Positions 51,273 through 62,133 of a DNA stretch of 64,000 nucleotides are shown piece after piece. The translations under genes and the position numbers were made by a program. This DNA comes from Desulfovibrio sp. GTDB taxonomy: Bacteria; Desulfobacterota; Desulfovibrionia; Desulfovibrionales; Desulfovibrionaceae. The notes below the pieces were generated by a model. The model ran no database searches. It was given only the letters and a program-made list of their open reading frames with translations, and had not been told where the DNA came from. The stretch lies in contig NZ_JAHZCJ010000010.1 in NCBI RefSeq assembly GCF_019422935.1, positions 62,001-126,000 on the forward strand, read 5' to 3'. The number at the start of each line of letters is the position of its first letter. The stretch's first letter is position 1.

Positions 51273-51695
51273 TCAATACGCCTTGATGTACTCGTCCATA
51301 TTTTCCGCAGAGCAGTTGCGGCTGACCCAAAAAGCAGAGGCCCATACCATCAGGGCTGTGGCCTGCGTGTCGTCCAGACTTTTGATCTTGGCTTCAAGGC
51401 TGGATTTGCTGGCCCCATGCCGCAGATGTACGCCGTTGATGTCGCAGGCATCCGTAACGCGCAGCAAAAGATACGAAAGCCGCGTATGGTCGGGCATGAG
51501 CTTCATATCCTTGTGGGCTTCCACAATGGTTTTCAGCTCCGCAGCACTAAAGATATGCTTGATGCCCGTGATTGCCCGAAAAAACGTGTCCACCGCCCAG
51601 GGGAGGATAAACTCCGCCCCCGCGCTCTTTGTGCGGAAGTAGTCTTTGAGCCAGCGTTCCTGATCGTCGTTAATACGTGCTGCGACCTGCGGCAT
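51273..51695 (-). CDS. Hypothetical protein, 140 aa, Desulfovibrio-type
   Basis: 140 residues from ATG 51695 (MPQVAARINDDQERWLKDYF), with GGGGG upstream; a TTG start at 51737 would add 14 residues. The N-terminal segment (PQVAARINDDQERWLKDY) resembles the start of ribbon-helix-helix/DUF-type bacterial proteins, but no full domain is recognised. The rest is helical and hydrophobic in patches (PWAVDTFFRAITGIKHIFSA, LSYLLLRVTDACDINGVHL, ATALMVWASAFWVS), without clear membrane segments. It lies just upstream of the panD leader on the same strand. Function unknown. Confidence 0.6.
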   Translation of the reverse strand: MPQVAARINDDQERWLKDYFRTKSAGAEFILPWAVDTFFRAITGIKHIFSAAELKTIVEAHKDMKLMPDHTRLSYLLLRVTDACDINGVHLRHGASKSSLEAKIKSLDDTQATALMVWASAFWVSRNCSAENMDEYIKAY

Positions 51696-51956
51696 GATGC
51701 CCCCGATGTTGCGTGCGGCCTGGCGCAAGTTCGCCAAGCATCGTGTTACGCTATGTTTTCTTTTTGCGCTACACTACCTGCCCGTGAATTTCAAGATAAA
51801 ATCTAGACTTTTTTTCAGAAACATTGTCCGGGCTTACCGCTGATCAAGCTGTGGGCATGACAAATTCGCCAGATGCATGCCCCCTTGCCTAGCCCTGCTT
51901 GCCGCGCGCGGCCCTTGAATGTATCCATAGCGCACAGACAGAATAAAGGAGCTTGC

Positions 51957-52877
51957 ATGCAGAATGCCAGACAGGCTGCGCCCCCACAATTACAATCTAC
52001 CACAGCACCCAACAAGGACGCAATGCAGCAAAGCGCCGTGCGCGCAGCCCTGATCCGCATGCACGCAGCCACGGTTCTGTTTGGTATTTCTGGCATTTTT
52101 GGCAAATTGTGCCAGTGTTCCGCCATTGATCTTGTCTGGGGCAGGGCCGTGGTCGCAGTGGCGGCCCTTGGCTGCATTTGCCTTATTCGGCGTGATCCGC
52201 CCTGGCATGGAATTGCGGCACGCGACCTGACAGGCCTTGCCGTAAGCGGCATTCTGCTGACCCTCCATTTTGTTACATTTTTTATGGGCATAAAACTGGG
52301 CGGCATTGCGGTGGGCACGCTCGGCTTTGCGTGCTTTCCCGCCTTTACGGCCCTGTTTGAAGCCATAGCCTACCGCGAGCGCCCAAACGCCCGGGAATTG
52401 CAGTGCATTGGCATGGTAAGCATTGGGCTTGTGTGCCTGACGCCCTCGTTTTCGCTAGCTGATACTGCAACCCACGGCCTGCTTTGGGGCATTGTTTCCG
52501 CTGCTGTCTACGGACTTGTGGCCATTGCAAACCGGCACTTTGCCGGGGGCATGTCTGGCATGCAGACCTGCTGGTGGCAAAATACGGTAATCATCATCTG
52601 CCTTCTGCCTTTTGCTGCAGCGGATGTGCCGGGCATCGCCGCTCTGGACTGGCTGTGGATAATCTGTCTGGGCCTTTTGTGCACCGCCCTCGCCTACAGC
52701 CTTTACGTAAGCAGCCTCACTGCCCTCAAGGCCCGACAGGCAGCAGTTATTATCACGCTTGAACCTGTTTACGCCATAATTGCTGCGTGGATGCTCTTTA
52801 ACGATGCTCCCGGTCTGGGCATTTTTGCAGGCGGCGCACTCATACTTGGCGCTGTGTTCAGACTCAGCAGGAGATGA
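51957..52877 (+). CDS. EamA/DMT-family transporter
   Basis: 306 residues from ATG 51957 (MQNARQAAPPQLQ), with AAAGGAG six bases upstream. Ten predicted membrane helices in two EamA repeats: the first from HAATVLFGISGIFGKL, the second from GLLWGIVSAAVYGLVAIANRHF, ending with RQAAVIITLEPVYAIIAAWMLFNDAP, which is the EamA signature. The N-terminus has a ~35-residue polar extension. Such proteins export amino acids, nucleotides or other metabolites. The substrate is not predictable. It stands alone; 255 bp of AT-rich DNA separate it from the next chemoreceptor. Confidence 0.9.
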   Translation: MQNARQAAPPQLQSTTAPNKDAMQQSAVRAALIRMHAATVLFGISGIFGKLCQCSAIDLVWGRAVVAVAALGCICLIRRDPPWHGIAARDLTGLAVSGILLTLHFVTFFMGIKLGGIAVGTLGFACFPAFTALFEAIAYRERPNARELQCIGMVSIGLVCLTPSFSLADTATHGLLWGIVSAAVYGLVAIANRHFAGGMSGMQTCWWQNTVIIICLLPFAAADVPGIAALDWLWIICLGLLCTALAYSLYVSSLTALKARQAAVIITLEPVYAIIAAWMLFNDAPGLGIFAGGALILGAVFRLSRR

Positions 52878-53132
52878 TACAAACGGGATTTCTGCTGTAA
52901 TTAAATTTTTCAATTCCAATAATCACATGAATACATACTACACTACTGCCTTTTCTCCAAAATATTATTACAAAAGATATAAAGTTTATATTGGATTTGA
53001 CGATTTTTTAAACTAGTAAAAGTGAAAATATTCTAGAGAGATGTGAAGTGTTAACGGAATGCTAATTTTTTTTAACATACGTTATTATCACATCATAATC
53101 ACAAATGCATCACGAGTTCATTGGAGGATATC

Positions 53133-55448
53133 ATGCCACGTCTGTCATTCAAGAGCGTAAATACTGTTATAGCCGCGCTCATAAGCGTAATCCTGCTTAT
53201 CGGTGTTTCCATCTTTGTTGTTTACGTTGGCAAATCTTCATACCACATTGTCAACAATACGTCTGTTGGCGGCATGAAGATCATAAACAACAGCCTCATT
53301 GCCAACGTCAATGACATGATTGACGCCAATATGAGCATGATCAAGGTTCCGGCGCAGAGCGGTCAGGCAAAAAAAGCCATCGAAGGTAACAGCGCCGAAA
53401 TGGACGTCCTGATCAAAGCCCTTATCAAAGAATACAAGGGAATCAATTCCATCTTTGTTCTAAATTCGCAGGGCGTTGCTGTTTCCGGCGCATCCTCCAA
53501 TGGAGAAAATTTTATTGGCAATAACTACAGTGAAAGGGGCTATTTCAAAACTGCCATGCAGGGCAAGGATGCCATTGACCCCAACATCGTTATTGCAAAA
53601 ACCACAAAAAAAGAAATCTTTGCCATTGCTACTCCAGTTTTTGGCGACACAGGCAAGCCCATTGGCGCTGTATGCGTGACCATGAACTGGCTTGAATATA
53701 TTAAAAGCCATGTTTTTAACATAACAGTTGCAGACCATGGTTATGCATTTATTATTGATGCCAGCGGTCGTGTTATCGCCCACCCCAAGGCTGATACTCA
53801 CATGAGCGATGTCAGCAAGCTGGAGTTTGTAATCAAGGCGCTCAAAATCAAGAACGGCTCTTTTGATTACGAATTTCAGGGCAAGGACAAGGTAATTGTT
53901 TTTCAAACCATTGAAAGGACAGGCTGGCTTGTCTGCACCTCCGCCTTTACAGACGATCTTGCAAAAGACGCCGTTGAGCAACGCAACATTCTTATTCTCG
54001 TTGCCATCGGTATTTTTGTTGTATTGCTGGGCAGCATCATATTTATGGTTCGCCGGATCATTACCGCCCCGCTGAAGAGCATCATGGACTACAGCGCGCA
54101 GATTGCGCACGGCGACTTCAAGGCAACGCTCGAGGGCAATTATCGCTTTGAACTGTCTGAACTTGCGGGCAATTTCAAAGAAACGACCGCAGTGCTCAAA
54201 AACCGCCTGGGCTTTGCCGATGGCGTATTGCAGGGCATCACCTTCCCCACTCTGGTTGCAGATACAGATGTGCGCATCACCTATGTGAATGACGCCATGG
54301 TCAAGCTTGTGGGCAAGAGCGGCAAGCCAGACGAGTATAAGGGCATGGGAGCGGCTGAATTTTTCTACGGGGATGCCAGCAAGCGTACCATCTGCCATAA
54401 ATGTCTGAGCGAGGGAGTAAACGCACATGGCATTGAAGCAGCAATGACCTTTGCAGACGGCCAGCACAAAAATCTGCGCATTGATGCCTCGCTGATCCGC
54501 GATCTGGACGGCAACATTGTGGGTGCAGTAACACTTGTGTTCGACCTGACGGAAATCAAAAAGCAGCAGGCCACCATTGAGCAGCAGCGTGATGCCGTTG
54601 CCCAGGTGGCGCAGAACGCCAATGCCATTGCCGACAGGCTTTCCACTGCGACCGAAGAGCTTTCCACACAGGTGGAGCAGGCCAGCCGAGGCGCGGATCA
54701 GCAAACGCAGCGCGTTTCTGAAACCGCCACCGCCATGGAGCAGATGAATGCTTCGGTGCTTGAGGTTGCGCGCAATGCGGGCGGCGCCTCCGACACTACC
54801 ATCAATGCCAAACGCAAGGCGGAGCATGGCGCAGAAGTGGTCAACAAGGTAGTGCAGGGCATCAATCAGTTGCACACGCAGGCCCTGGGCCTCAAGACCG
54901 GCATGGCTTCGCTGGGTGATCAGGCCCAGAGCATCGGCCAGATCATGACCGTGATTTCAGACATTGCAGACCAGACCAACCTGCTGGCCCTTAACGCGGC
55001 CATTGAAGCAGCGCGCGCGGGCGAAGCAGGACGCGGATTTGCCGTTGTGGCCGACGAGGTGCGCAAACTGGCGGAAAAGACCATGCAGGCAACCCGCGAG
55101 GTTGGTTCCGCCATTCAGGGCATACAGAGCGGCACCACGCAGAACATTGATCAGGTCAACCAGACTGTAGACACCATTGAGCAGACCACCGAGCTTGCCG
55201 GAACCTCCGGCGAGGCTCTCTCTGAAATTGTGGTGCTGGTGGATCAGGCTGCGGATCAGGCGCATTCCATCGCCGCCGCCGCTGAAGAACAGTCGGCCAC
55301 CAGCGACGAGATCAACCGCGCGGTGGAGCAGATCAACACCATCAGCGCAGAGACGTCCTCCGCCATGTCGCAATCTGCAAACGCAGTGACGGAACTGGCA
55401 AAGCAGGCTCAGGAGCTCAAAAAACTCATTGCGCAGATGGTTTCCTAA
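53133..55448 (+). CDS. Methyl-accepting chemotaxis protein with dCache and PAS domains
   Basis: 771 residues; ATG 53133 has GGAGG five bases upstream. TM1 is at about residues 12-34 ([21 protein letters not shown]). A periplasmic dCache_1 domain spans about 40-280 ([55 protein letters not shown]), then TM2 at about 287-307 ([20 protein letters not shown]), HAMP, a PAS domain at about 365-480 and the signalling coiled coil ([20 protein letters not shown]). The PAS domain contains ICHKCLSEG; Cys pairs there may sense redox or metal, which is speculative. Relatives with dCache bind amino acids or carboxylates. Terminator at 55500-55536. Confidence 0.94.
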   Translation: MPRLSFKSVNTVIAALISVILLIGVSIFVVYVGKSSYHIVNNTSVGGMKIINNSLIANVNDMIDANMSMIKVPAQSGQAKKAIEGNSAEMDVLIKALIKEYKGINSIFVLNSQGVAVSGASSNGENFIGNNYSERGYFKTAMQGKDAIDPNIVIAKTTKKEIFAIATPVFGDTGKPIGAVCVTMNWLEYIKSHVFNITVADHGYAFIIDASGRVIAHPKADTHMSDVSKLEFVIKALKIKNGSFDYEFQGKDKVIVFQTIERTGWLVCTSAFTDDLAKDAVEQRNILILVAIGIFVVLLGSIIFMVRRIITAPLKSIMDYSAQIAHGDFKATLEGNYRFELSELAGNFKETTAVLKNRLGFADGVLQGITFPTLVADTDVRITYVNDAMVKLVGKSGKPDEYKGMGAAEFFYGDASKRTICHKCLSEGVNAHGIEAAMTFADGQHKNLRIDASLIRDLDGNIVGAVTLVFDLTEIKKQQATIEQQRDAVAQVAQNANAIADRLSTATEELSTQVEQASRGADQQTQRVSETATAMEQMNASVLEVARNAGGASDTTINAKRKAEHGAEVVNKVVQGINQLHTQALGLKTGMASLGDQAQSIGQIMTVISDIADQTNLLALNAAIEAARAGEAGRGFAVVADEVRKLAEKTMQATREVGSAIQGIQSGTTQNIDQVNQTVDTIEQTTELAGTSGEALSEIVVLVDQAADQAHSIAAAAEEQSATSDEINRAVEQINTISAETSSAMSQSANAVTELAKQAQELKKLIAQMVS

Positions 55449-55499
55449 AAAACACACAGCGGGGCAGTGCGCAAGCCTGCCCTCCCCTGCAACAAACTC

Positions 55500-55536
55500 A
55501 AAGCCCCTGAATGGTCTACCATTCAGGGGCTTTTTT
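55500..55536 (+). terminator. Intrinsic terminator after the dCache-PAS chemoreceptor
   Basis: A perfect 15-bp stem (55500-55514 with 55519-55533, loop TCTA) continues into a T-run that ends at 55536. Confidence 0.88.
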
Positions 55537-55583
55537 CGCGCTCTGCCATAACTACAACAGGCACGGCAGACGATAAAAACAAA

Positions 55584-55644
55584 TCAGGCCTGCCGCCGCT
55601 CAATGCCTCACCTTGCGGTCAGCACTGAACGAAAGCAGGCCTGA
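55584..55644 (-). terminator. Possible terminator after dapB (long-loop hairpin)
   Basis: Perfect 10-bp arms TCAGGCCTGC (55584-55593) and GCAGGCCTGA (55635-55644), about 40 nt apart, followed on the minus strand by a T-rich tract. Ten bases past the dapB stop. Confidence 0.45.
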
Positions 55645-55653
55645 AACATATCT

Positions 55654-56442
55654 CTAAATATCCTTGATCACATCCTGCATGCTGTAGAGCTTGCCGGGCT
55701 TCTGCCCTGCCATCCAGCCAGCAGCGCGGATAGCGCCGCGCGCAAAATTCTCGCGCGAGTGGGCCTGGTGGGTCACTTCAATGCGCTCCCCAGGTCCCAT
55801 AAAGTACACTGTGTGCACGCCCACCACATCACCGCCGCGTATGGCCTGAATGCCGATCTGCTCCTTGGGGCGAGCGCCGATGATGCCGTCACGGGCGGAG
55901 CAGCGCACATCGTTGAGCTTCCAGTCGCGGGCCTCGGCAAGGCATTCGCCAAGGGTCAGAGCCGTGCCGCTGGGGCTGTCCTTTTTGCGGTTGTGGTGCA
56001 GCTCCACCATTTCAATATCGTAATCCTCGCCCAGGGCCTTGGTGAGCTGGGGCAGGATGTTCAGCAGCACATTCACGCCGATGCTCATGTTAGAAGCCCA
56101 AAAGATGGGAGCTTTGGAGGCAAGGGCGCGCAGTTCGTCCTTTTGCTCATCGGTAAAGCCCGTGGTGCCGATTACAAGGGCATTGCCGGTCTGCGCAACG
56201 GCCTTGGCCGATTGCAGGCTCACCGCAGGCGCGGTGAAGTCAATGACCACTGCCCCCGGGAGCTTGGGCAAAAGGGTCGCCAAACTGTCGGAAACAGGGC
56301 AGGCAGCGCCCGCAAGAGCGGCTATACGCTCCGGGCTGTCCACCAGCCCCGCAAGGGTGAACTGCGGGTCGGCTTCCACAAGCCCGCTGATGGTTTTGCC
56401 CATACGCCCGCTGGCCCCGACCACAATAATAGAAGTGCTCAT
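55654..56442 (-). CDS. dapB: 4-hydroxy-tetrahydrodipicolinate reductase
   Basis: 262 residues from ATG 56442 (MSTSIIVVGASGRMGKTISG), with GGAGA five bases upstream. The NAD(P)H motif is VVGASGRMGKTI. The catalytic and substrate-site motif is ELHHNRKKDSPSGTA, with conserved His and Lys, and GTTGF and FWASNMSIGVNVLL are also present. It reduces the dihydrodipicolinate precursor in the lysine/diaminopimelate pathway, needed for peptidoglycan and lysine. It lies 16 bp after ligA on the same strand, an unusual but plausible operon. Confidence 0.97.
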   Translation of the reverse strand: MSTSIIVVGASGRMGKTISGLVEADPQFTLAGLVDSPERIAALAGAACPVSDSLATLLPKLPGAVVIDFTAPAVSLQSAKAVAQTGNALVIGTTGFTDEQKDELRALASKAPIFWASNMSIGVNVLLNILPQLTKALGEDYDIEMVELHHNRKKDSPSGTALTLGECLAEARDWKLNDVRCSARDGIIGARPKEQIGIQAIRGGDVVGVHTVYFMGPGERIEVTHQAHSRENFARGAIRAAGWMAGQKPGKLYSMQDVIKDI

Positions 56443-56458
56443 AGCTTCTCCGTTTCCG

Positions 56459-58678
<2,220 letters not shown>

Positions 58679-60709
58679 CTATTCGGGCATGGCGATAAGC
58701 CTGGCCCGCAAAATGCGGATGCGGTCACGCAGCTCTGCGGCCTGTTCAAATTCCAGATCGCGGGCCGCCTGACGCATTTCCTTTTCAAGCTTGGCAACAA
58801 GAACGGCGACATCCTCGGCAGTCAACGGCACTGCGTCTGGCTCGCGCTGTTTACCCTTGCCCTTGCCGCGCCCGCGTCCACCGCCATCTTCCACATACAG
58901 GCTATCCAGTGGCGATTCAAGAGATTTGCGGGTGCTGGTGGGCGTGATGCCGTGCTCCTCATTGTAGGCCGACTGCTTGGCGCGGCGGCGCTCGGTTTCG
59001 CCCATGGCGGCGCGCATGGAATCGGTGATCTTGTCCGCATACAGAATGACCTTGCCCTGCGCGTTACGCGCGGCGCGGCCAAATGTCTGGATAAGCGAAC
59101 CCATGGAACGCAAAAAACCCTCCTTGTCCGCATCCAGGATGCACACAAGCGACACTTCGGGTATATCCAGCCCCTCGCGCAGCAGGTTGATGCCCACCAG
59201 CACGTCAAATTCCCCAAGCCGCAATGCACGGATGATCTGCATGCGCTCAAGCGTATCAATATCCGAATGCAGGTAGCGCGCCCGCACGCCCATGTTGCAG
59301 CAATATTCGGTGAGGTCTTCCGCCATGCGCTTGGTAAGGGTGGTGACAAGCACCCTCTCGCCCAGCGTCACCTTGCCCCGGCATTCGCCCAGCAGGTTTT
59401 CCATCTGACCCTTGGTGGGGCGCACCTCCACAACAGGATCCACAAGGCCCGTGGGGCGGATGATCTGCTCCGCCACAATGCCCTGAGCCTGATCCAGCTC
59501 ATACTTGCCGGGCGTGGCCGACACGTAAACCACCTGATTGAGCAGGTTGGTGAACTCGTTGAACTGAAGGGGGCGGTTATCCAGAGCCGAGGGCAGGCGG
59601 AAGCCGTAGTCCACAAGGGTCTGCTTGCGTGAACGGTCGCCCTTGTACATGCCGCCCACCTGCGGAATGGTGATGTGCGATTCATCCACAAAGAGCAAGA
59701 AGTCTTCGGGAAAATAGTTGAGCAGACAGGACGGAGGCTCGCCCGGTTTGCGGCCATCCAGGTGGCGGGTGTAGTTTTCAATACCGTTGCAGTAGCCGAG
59801 CTCTTCAATCATTTCGAGGTCAAGCTGGGTGCGCTGCTCAATACGCTGGGCCTCCACAAGCTGCCCGTGCTCCTTGAAATACGTGAGCCGCACCGCCAGT
59901 TCATCGCGTATGTCGCTGGCAGCCCGCTTGAGGTTGTCCTGCGCGGAAACAAAGTGGCTGGCAGGGTACAGCACTGTTTTGCTCACCTCGGCCAGCACCT
60001 CGCCCGTGAGGGGATCAATCTCACGCATGAGGTCGATGTCGTCGCCAAAAAATTCCAGCCGCAGCGCCCGCTCGTGATGGTAGGCGGGAATGATTTCAAG
60101 GGCATCGCCGCGCACGCGGAAGGTGCCGCGGTGGAAGTCGTAATCATTGCGCTCGTAGTGCACTTCCACCAGCCGGGTGATGAGCTTGTCCATGGGGAAG
60201 TGCTGGCCCACCTCAACGGGAATGACCATTTTGGCGTAATATTCCGGCGAACCAAGGCCGTAAATGCACGAAACCGAAGCCACAATGATCACGTCGCGCC
60301 GGGTCAACAGGGCGTGAGTGGCGGCATGGCGCAGTTTGTCGATGTTGTCGTTGATGGACGAATCTTTTTCAATATAGGTATCTGAGGCCGGAACATAGGC
60401 CTCCGGCTGGTAGTAGTCGTAATAGCTGACAAAATATTCCACGGCATTGCGCGGAAACAGCCCCCGGAACTCGCCGTAAAGCTGGGCAGCCAGCGTCTTG
60501 TTGGGGGCCAGCACCAGTGCCGGGCGGTTGCAGCGGGCAATGACGTTGGCCATGGTAAAGGTTTTGCCGGAGCCTGTAACGCCCAGCAAAACCTGGGAGG
60601 GAACCCCGGCCTGAAGATTGTCCACCAGAGCGTCAATGGCCGTGGGCTGGTCGCCCGTAGGCGTGTATGCCGTTTCAAGGCTGAATGGGATGACCTGATT
60701 ATCTTCCAT
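58679..60709 (-). CDS. uvrB: UvrABC system protein B
   Basis: 676 residues. UvrB holds damaged DNA in nucleotide excision repair. Walker A is GVTGSGKT (43-50), the beta-hairpin region is [22 protein letters not shown] (within family motif), the DEAD-like motif is [10 protein letters not shown], motif VI is [15 protein letters not shown], and the C-terminal UVR motif ([21 protein letters not shown]) binds UvrC. ATG 60709 is the normal start ([22 protein letters not shown]), although no strong SD is seen. It is divergent from the hypothetical gene at 60767 across 57 bp. Confidence 0.97.
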   Translation of the reverse strand: MEDNQVIPFSLETAYTPTGDQPTAIDALVDNLQAGVPSQVLLGVTGSGKTFTMANVIARCNRPALVLAPNKTLAAQLYGEFRGLFPRNAVEYFVSYYDYYQPEAYVPASDTYIEKDSSINDNIDKLRHAATHALLTRRDVIIVASVSCIYGLGSPEYYAKMVIPVEVGQHFPMDKLITRLVEVHYERNDYDFHRGTFRVRGDALEIIPAYHHERALRLEFFGDDIDLMREIDPLTGEVLAEVSKTVLYPASHFVSAQDNLKRAASDIRDELAVRLTYFKEHGQLVEAQRIEQRTQLDLEMIEELGYCNGIENYTRHLDGRKPGEPPSCLLNYFPEDFLLFVDESHITIPQVGGMYKGDRSRKQTLVDYGFRLPSALDNRPLQFNEFTNLLNQVVYVSATPGKYELDQAQGIVAEQIIRPTGLVDPVVEVRPTKGQMENLLGECRGKVTLGERVLVTTLTKRMAEDLTEYCCNMGVRARYLHSDIDTLERMQIIRALRLGEFDVLVGINLLREGLDIPEVSLVCILDADKEGFLRSMGSLIQTFGRAARNAQGKVILYADKITDSMRAAMGETERRRAKQSAYNEEHGITPTSTRKSLESPLDSLYVEDGGGRGRGKGKGKQREPDAVPLTAEDVAVLVAKLEKEMRQAARDLEFEQAAELRDRIRILRARLIAMPE

Positions 60710-60766
60710 AATATTATGTTTTGGAGTAAGAGGACAGGATTACATCAATAACGAACGGGAATTGCC

Positions 60767-61258
60767 ATGGAAAAAATCTTCGTACCTTCTCAGATAGATC
60801 TGCCCATCGACCGGGTTTTCATTGTGGCCGCAACCCTCAGCACCTTCAAGGGCTGCCGCCATCTGGACGTGCAGATTTTCCGCCCCGGCGCGACTGACGC
60901 CGAAGTGGAAGCCATCAAGGGTCTTGGCCTTGTGGCCCCTGCCGACCCTTCCGTTCCGGCAGAAGTGCTGCAAGGCGCTACGGAAGAAGCCGCCCTGCGC
61001 TGCGTGCTTGAATCCTTCACTGCAGAAGAAAGCCACGCGCTGGTGGAATACCTTGAAAAGCGCTATGCCGACCAGATTGAAAAAATCACGGTCTGCCCGC
61101 TTGATCTGCCCGTGCCCTTTGGCGTTGCGCCTCTGGCAGGCATTGGCGACGGCAAGACCACGGGCTTCATCCGCTTTGACGCGGTGCGCGACTATCCGCT
61201 GCCCTTCCCGGCCTATGGTTTTTACGATCTGGCCGCCCAGAAGCCGTCCGGGGAATAA
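60767..61258 (+). CDS. Conserved-looking hypothetical protein, 163 aa
   Basis: 163 residues (MEKIFVPSQIDLPIDRVFIV). No domain is recognised. The protein is soluble, with an N-terminal beta/alpha region, a middle helical part (AEEALRCVL-like AALRCVLESFTAEESHALVEYLEKRYADQ) and a Pro-rich C-terminus (LPVPFGVAPLAGIGDGKTTG, DYPLPFPAYGFYDLAAQ). It is acidic. Its start lies only 57 bp from uvrB's, so the promoters must overlap. Its 3' end overlaps the 3' end of the convergent aat gene by 37 bp, with both reading frames intact. Confidence 0.7.
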   Translation: MEKIFVPSQIDLPIDRVFIVAATLSTFKGCRHLDVQIFRPGATDAEVEAIKGLGLVAPADPSVPAEVLQGATEEAALRCVLESFTAEESHALVEYLEKRYADQIEKITVCPLDLPVPFGVAPLAGIGDGKTTGFIRFDAVRDYPLPFPAYGFYDLAAQKPSGE

Positions 61259-62001
61259 CTGTACACAACTCCCCAGGGCAGCCACGGAAACGGCAGACCG
61301 CTTCCAGCCATTTCAGGCGTTGCGCAACTTTGCGCAGCGCCTGTTTGCGTTTGCGAGGCAAGGGCGCGCTCAAGTTCGGCCTGAAAAACTGCGCGCGGCA
61401 GCATCACGCCGCCCATGCGCATGATGTGCGGCGTTTCCTGCTGGCAGTCAAGCAGGGTTGCTCCGCGCTGGCGCAGCAGGGCCACAAGCCCTGCCAGTGC
61501 GGCGCGCGAGGCTTCGGGCTGGGTGTGAAACATGGATTCGCCAAAAAAGGCCCGTCCAAGCGCCACGCCGTACAGACCGCCCACCAGTTCGCCATCGCGC
61601 CAAGCCTCAATGGAATGGGCATAGCCAAGGGCGTGCAGGTCTTCGTAAGCGCGCATCATGTCGTCAATAATCCAGGTGCCGCCCTCCTTGTCCCTTGGTG
61701 CTGCGCAGGCGCGGATAACCCGCCCGAAAGCGGCGTTGTGGGTCAGTTCAAAAGGATGCAGGCGCAGTTTGCGGGCGCTGCGCGCAGGCAAACGAAAACC
61801 CTCAAGGGGCATGACGCAGCGGGGATCCGGCGACCACCATAGGATGGGCATTCCCTTGGAGTACCAGGGAAAAATCCCACGGCTGTAGGCAGCAACCAGA
61901 CGTTCTGGCCGCAGATCGCCGCCCAGACACAGCAAGCCGTCTTCACGGGCTGATTCCGGCGGCGGAAATTGAGAGGCCAGTGCTGTAAATGCCCCGATCA
62001 T
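61222..62001 (-). CDS. aat: Leucyl/phenylalanyl-tRNA--protein transferase
   Basis: 259 residues from ATG 62001 (MIGAFTALASQFPPPESARE), with AAAGGAC six bases upstream. Aat adds Leu or Phe to N-terminal Arg/Lys of proteins, marking them for ClpS-ClpAP. Family motifs: LLCLGGDLRPERLVAAYSRGIFPWY, WWSPDPRCVM, GTWIIDDMMRAYEDLHALGYAHSIE, LVGGLYGVALGRAFFGESMF and LLDCQQETPHIMRMGG. Its neighbour upstream on the same strand is clpA. The C-terminal ~40 residues past the conserved core are extra and overlap the convergent hypothetical gene. Confidence 0.96.
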   Translation of the reverse strand: MIGAFTALASQFPPPESAREDGLLCLGGDLRPERLVAAYSRGIFPWYSKGMPILWWSPDPRCVMPLEGFRLPARSARKLRLHPFELTHNAAFGRVIRACAAPRDKEGGTWIIDDMMRAYEDLHALGYAHSIEAWRDGELVGGLYGVALGRAFFGESMFHTQPEASRAALAGLVALLRQRGATLLDCQQETPHIMRMGGVMLPRAVFQAELERALASQTQTGAAQSCATPEMAGSGLPFPWLPWGVVYSYSPDGFWAARS

Positions 62002-62079
62002 AGCGTCCTTTGCCGACAGAGTACCATTTGAATATTTGGGGGATGGGGCAGATGCCCTTGAAAACAGCGTCAACGCAAA

Positions 62080-62118
62080 CGGGCCGGGACTGCCGCATTC
62101 GGCAACAGCCCCGGCCCG
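62080..62118 (-). terminator. Terminator-like hairpin between clpA and aat
   Basis: CGGGCCGGG (62080-62088) pairs with the complementary arm at 62110-62118, with an inner stem TGCCG-CATT-CGGCA, and TTTG follows on the minus strand. It may reduce clpA read-through into aat. Confidence 0.6.
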
Positions 62119-62133
62119 CCTTTGTGCATATAA

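Noticed and set aside
51068..51286. Open frame of 72 codons on the plus strand over the panD leader
   Set aside because: Arg/Pro/Gly-rich product typical of GC-rich structured DNA; no SD. The hairpin content explains the region better.
54361..54420. Heme-binding CxxCH in the PAS domain of the second chemoreceptor
   Set aside because: The motif is ICHKCLSEG, i.e. CxxCL, not CxxCH, and the PAS domain is cytoplasmic.
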